This document shows positions 38,142 through 40,098 of a DNA stretch of 40,098 nt, one piece after another. This stretch comes from an uncultured Pelagibacteraceae bacterium (GTDB lineage Bacteria; Pseudomonadota; Alphaproteobacteria; Pelagibacterales; Pelagibacteraceae). Location of the stretch: the NCBI GenBank assembly GCA_902515195.1, contig CABXTO010000002.1:1-40098 (forward strand), in the 5' to 3' direction. Under the pieces are notes generated by a model, which worked only from the letters and a program-made list of their open reading frames with translations, searched no databases and was not told the origin of the DNA. Both the position numbers and the translations under genes were made by a program. Every line of letters begins with the position of its first letter. Positions within the stretch are counted from its first letter, which is position 1.

Positions 38142-40098
38142 ATGACAGAAAAATTATTAGTTCCTGACATAGGTGATTTTGAAAATGTAGAAGTGATTGA
38201 AATTCTTGTCAAAGAAGGACAAATAATTGAAAAGAGTGATCCTTTAATAACAATAGAAAGTGATAAATCTAGTGTAGAAATTCCATCAACTTTTTCTGGC
38301 AAAATAGAGTCCATTAAAGTGAAAGTTGGGGACAAAGTTTCTAAAGGTGATTTAATTCTTAATATATCAAGTTCCAATAAATCGTCTGATGCCTATAAAG
38401 TTATACCAAAAGATACTGAGAGTCTTATTTTGGAGGCAGAGAATGCACTGAAAAAAAATCAAAAACAAGAACCACAAATTAAAAAAAAGGAAGAAAATAT
38501 AATTCAAGTTGTTAAAGAGGGTGATTTAGATCCATTAGAGACAAATGAATGGCTTGAATCATTATCAGCAGTGATTGAGAAAGATGGTAATCAAAGAGCT
38601 CATTATTTAATTAAAGAATTAATTAATAAAGCATATATGGAGGGTGCTAATATTCCTTATACTCAAAATACTCCTTATATAAATACGATTCCAGTAAGTG
38701 AAGAAAAAAAATCAAGCGGGGATCAAAATATTGAAAGAAGAATTAGATCATTGATTAGATGGAATGCAGCAGCAATGGTTGTCAGAGCTAATAAAAAGTT
38801 TCCTGAATTAGGAGGACACATTGGAACATTTGCATCTGCAGCTACACTTTATGATGTAGGCATGAATCATTTTTGGAGAGCAAAAAATAACAAGTTCGGT
38901 GGTGATCTAGTTTATTTTCAAGGACATAGTGCTCCTGGTATGTATGCAAGGGCATTTCTTGAAGGAAGACTTGGCGAAAAGCAATTAGATAATTTTAGAC
39001 AAGAGGTAAACCCAGGTGGTTTATCCTCATATCCTCATCCATGGTTAATGCCAAACTTTTGGCAATTCCCAACTGTGTCAATGGGATTAGGGCCAATGCT
39101 AGCAATTTATCAAGCAAGATATATGAAATATCTAATTAACAGAGGTTTAATCAAGGATGAAGGAAGAAAAGTTTGGGCTTTTTTAGGAGATGGAGAAATG
39201 GATGAACCAGAATCATTAGGTGCAATAGGTTTGGCTGCAAGAGAGAAATTGGATAATTTAATTTTTGTAATTAATTGTAATTTACAACGATTAGATGGAC
39301 CTGTTCGAGGTAATGGTAAAATCATACAAGAATTAGAGGGAATTTTTAGAGGTGCTGGATGGAATGTAATTAAAGTAATTTGGGGTTCTTATTGGGACCC
39401 TTTATTGGCCAATGATAAAACAGGTCATCTAGTTAGAACCATGAATGAAACAGTGGATGGTGAATATCAAGCAATGAAGGCAAGGAATGGTGCTTATGTT
39501 AGGGAAAAATTTTTTGGAAAATATAAAGAAACAAAAGAATTAGTATCAAGTCTATCTGATAAAGATATTTGGAGGTTAAATAGAGGTGGGCATGATCCTC
39601 ATAAAGTTTTTGCAGCTTATGATAAGGCATCAAAAAATATTGGCAGTCCAACAGTTGTAATAGCAAAAACTATTAAAGGTTATGGTATGGGTAAAAGTGG
39701 TGAAAGTGTTAATACTACTCATCAGACTAAAAAATTAGATATAGATGATTTAATGTATTATAGGGATAGATTTGATGTGCCCTTAACTGATAAACAGGTA
39801 AAGAATATTGAATATTACAAACCCGATCAAAACTCTCCAGAAATAAAATATATTAAAGAAAAAAGAATTAAGCTTGGAGGCTTTATTCCTGAGAGGACTT
39901 CTTATGCAAAATCTATTAAAGCACCCCCTAAAGATATTTTTGCAAATATGAAAGTCTCAACAGGATCTAAAGAAATGTCTACAACAATGGCACTAGTTAG
40001 AATGTTAACAAATTTATTAAGAGATAAAAATGTTGCGCCAAGATTGGTTCCTATTATTCCTGATGAGGCTAGAACTTTTGGGATGGAAGGTTTTTTTC
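38142..40098 (+). CDS. aceE: Pyruvate dehydrogenase E1, homodimeric AceE type, with N-terminal lipoyl domain (3' truncated by window)
   Basis: Continuous manual translation from ATG 38142: lipoyl domain (LLVPDIGDFENVEVIEILVKEGQIIEKSDPLITIESDKSSVEIPSTFSGKIESIKVKVGDKVSKGDLIL), linker, then AceE (RRIRSLIRWNAAAMVVRANK, GHIGTFASAATLYDVGMNHFWRA, AFLGDGEMDEPESLGAI, NCNLQRLDGPVRGN). Missing from the track because it runs off the end. Confidence 0.93.
   Translation, partial: MTEKLLVPDIGDFENVEVIEILVKEGQIIEKSDPLITIESDKSSVEIPSTFSGKIESIKVKVGDKVSKGDLILNISSSNKSSDAYKVIPKDTESLILEAENALKKNQKQEPQIKKKEENIIQVVKEGDLDPLETNEWLESLSAVIEKDGNQRAHYLIKELINKAYMEGANIPYTQNTPYINTIPVSEEKKSSGDQNIERRIRSLIRWNAAAMVVRANKKFPELGGHIGTFASAATLYDVGMNHFWRAKNNKFGGDLVYFQGHSAPGMYARAFLEGRLGEKQLDNFRQEVNPGGLSSYPHPWLMPNFWQFPTVSMGLGPMLAIYQARYMKYLINRGLIKDEGRKVWAFLGDGEMDEPESLGAIGLAAREKLDNLIFVINCNLQRLDGPVRGNGKIIQELEGIFRGAGWNVIKVIWGSYWDPLLANDKTGHLVRTMNETVDGEYQAMKARNGAYVREKFFGKYKETKELVSSLSDKDIWRLNRGGHDPHKVFAAYDKASKNIGSPTVVIAKTIKGYGMGKSGESVNTTHQTKKLDIDDLMYYRDRFDVPLTDKQVKNIEYYKPDQNSPEIKYIKEKRIKLGGFIPERTSYAKSIKAPPKDIFANMKVSTGSKEMSTTMALVRMLTNLLRDKNVAPRLVPIIPDEARTFGMEGFF

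Noticed and set aside
38036-38377. 113-aa minus-strand ORF over the aceE start
   Set aside because: Antisense to the lipoyl domain, which has clear conserved motifs.
39110-39325. 71-aa minus-strand ORF inside aceE
   Set aside because: Antisense to the ThDP-binding region GDGEMDEPES.
1-40098. CRISPR arrays, insertion sequences, prophage or defence islands
   Set aside because: No regularly spaced direct repeats, transposase or integrase signatures, or phage structural genes were seen on reading.

Overview
This is a very AT-rich, tightly packed window. Gene content, gene order and protein sequences look alphaproteobacterial, most like SAR11/Pelagibacterales; that assignment is inference, not a database hit. 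Most of it is conserved housekeeping: nusA-infB-rbfA-rpsO-pnp; fabI-fabB-fabA divergent from an Irr/Fur regulator; a rubrerythrin / Fe-S protein / DUF3501 operon; coaBC-dut and ubiB-ubiE; mutM-rpsT-dnaA-dnaN; argH-lptM-like-lysA; coq7, dsbB-like; an acyl-CoA synthetase; a CarD / ferredoxin / TerB / SUV3-like helicase cluster; a thiolase; and a partial aceE. Two tRNAs are visible: Leu-CAA and Arg-ACG. I saw no rRNA, CRISPR array, transposon or phage module. Most worth a second look: (1) an untracked 25-aa peptide with 19 Lys/Arg residues (MPKRRKKAKKAKKKAKKKAKKRRRR), with its own Shine-Dalgarno, 5' hairpin and strong terminator, next to a CarD-family gene with a Lys-rich N-terminus; (2) an AceE-type pyruvate dehydrogenase E1 with an in-frame N-terminal lipoyl domain; (3) two near-identical Irr/ICE-like operator sites upstream of irr/fabA and rubrerythrin; (4) a pentamer-like purine-rich rpsO-pnp spacer carrying an out-of-frame uORF; (5) an acyl-CoA synthetase gene starting 6 nt after a tRNA-Leu CCA end.
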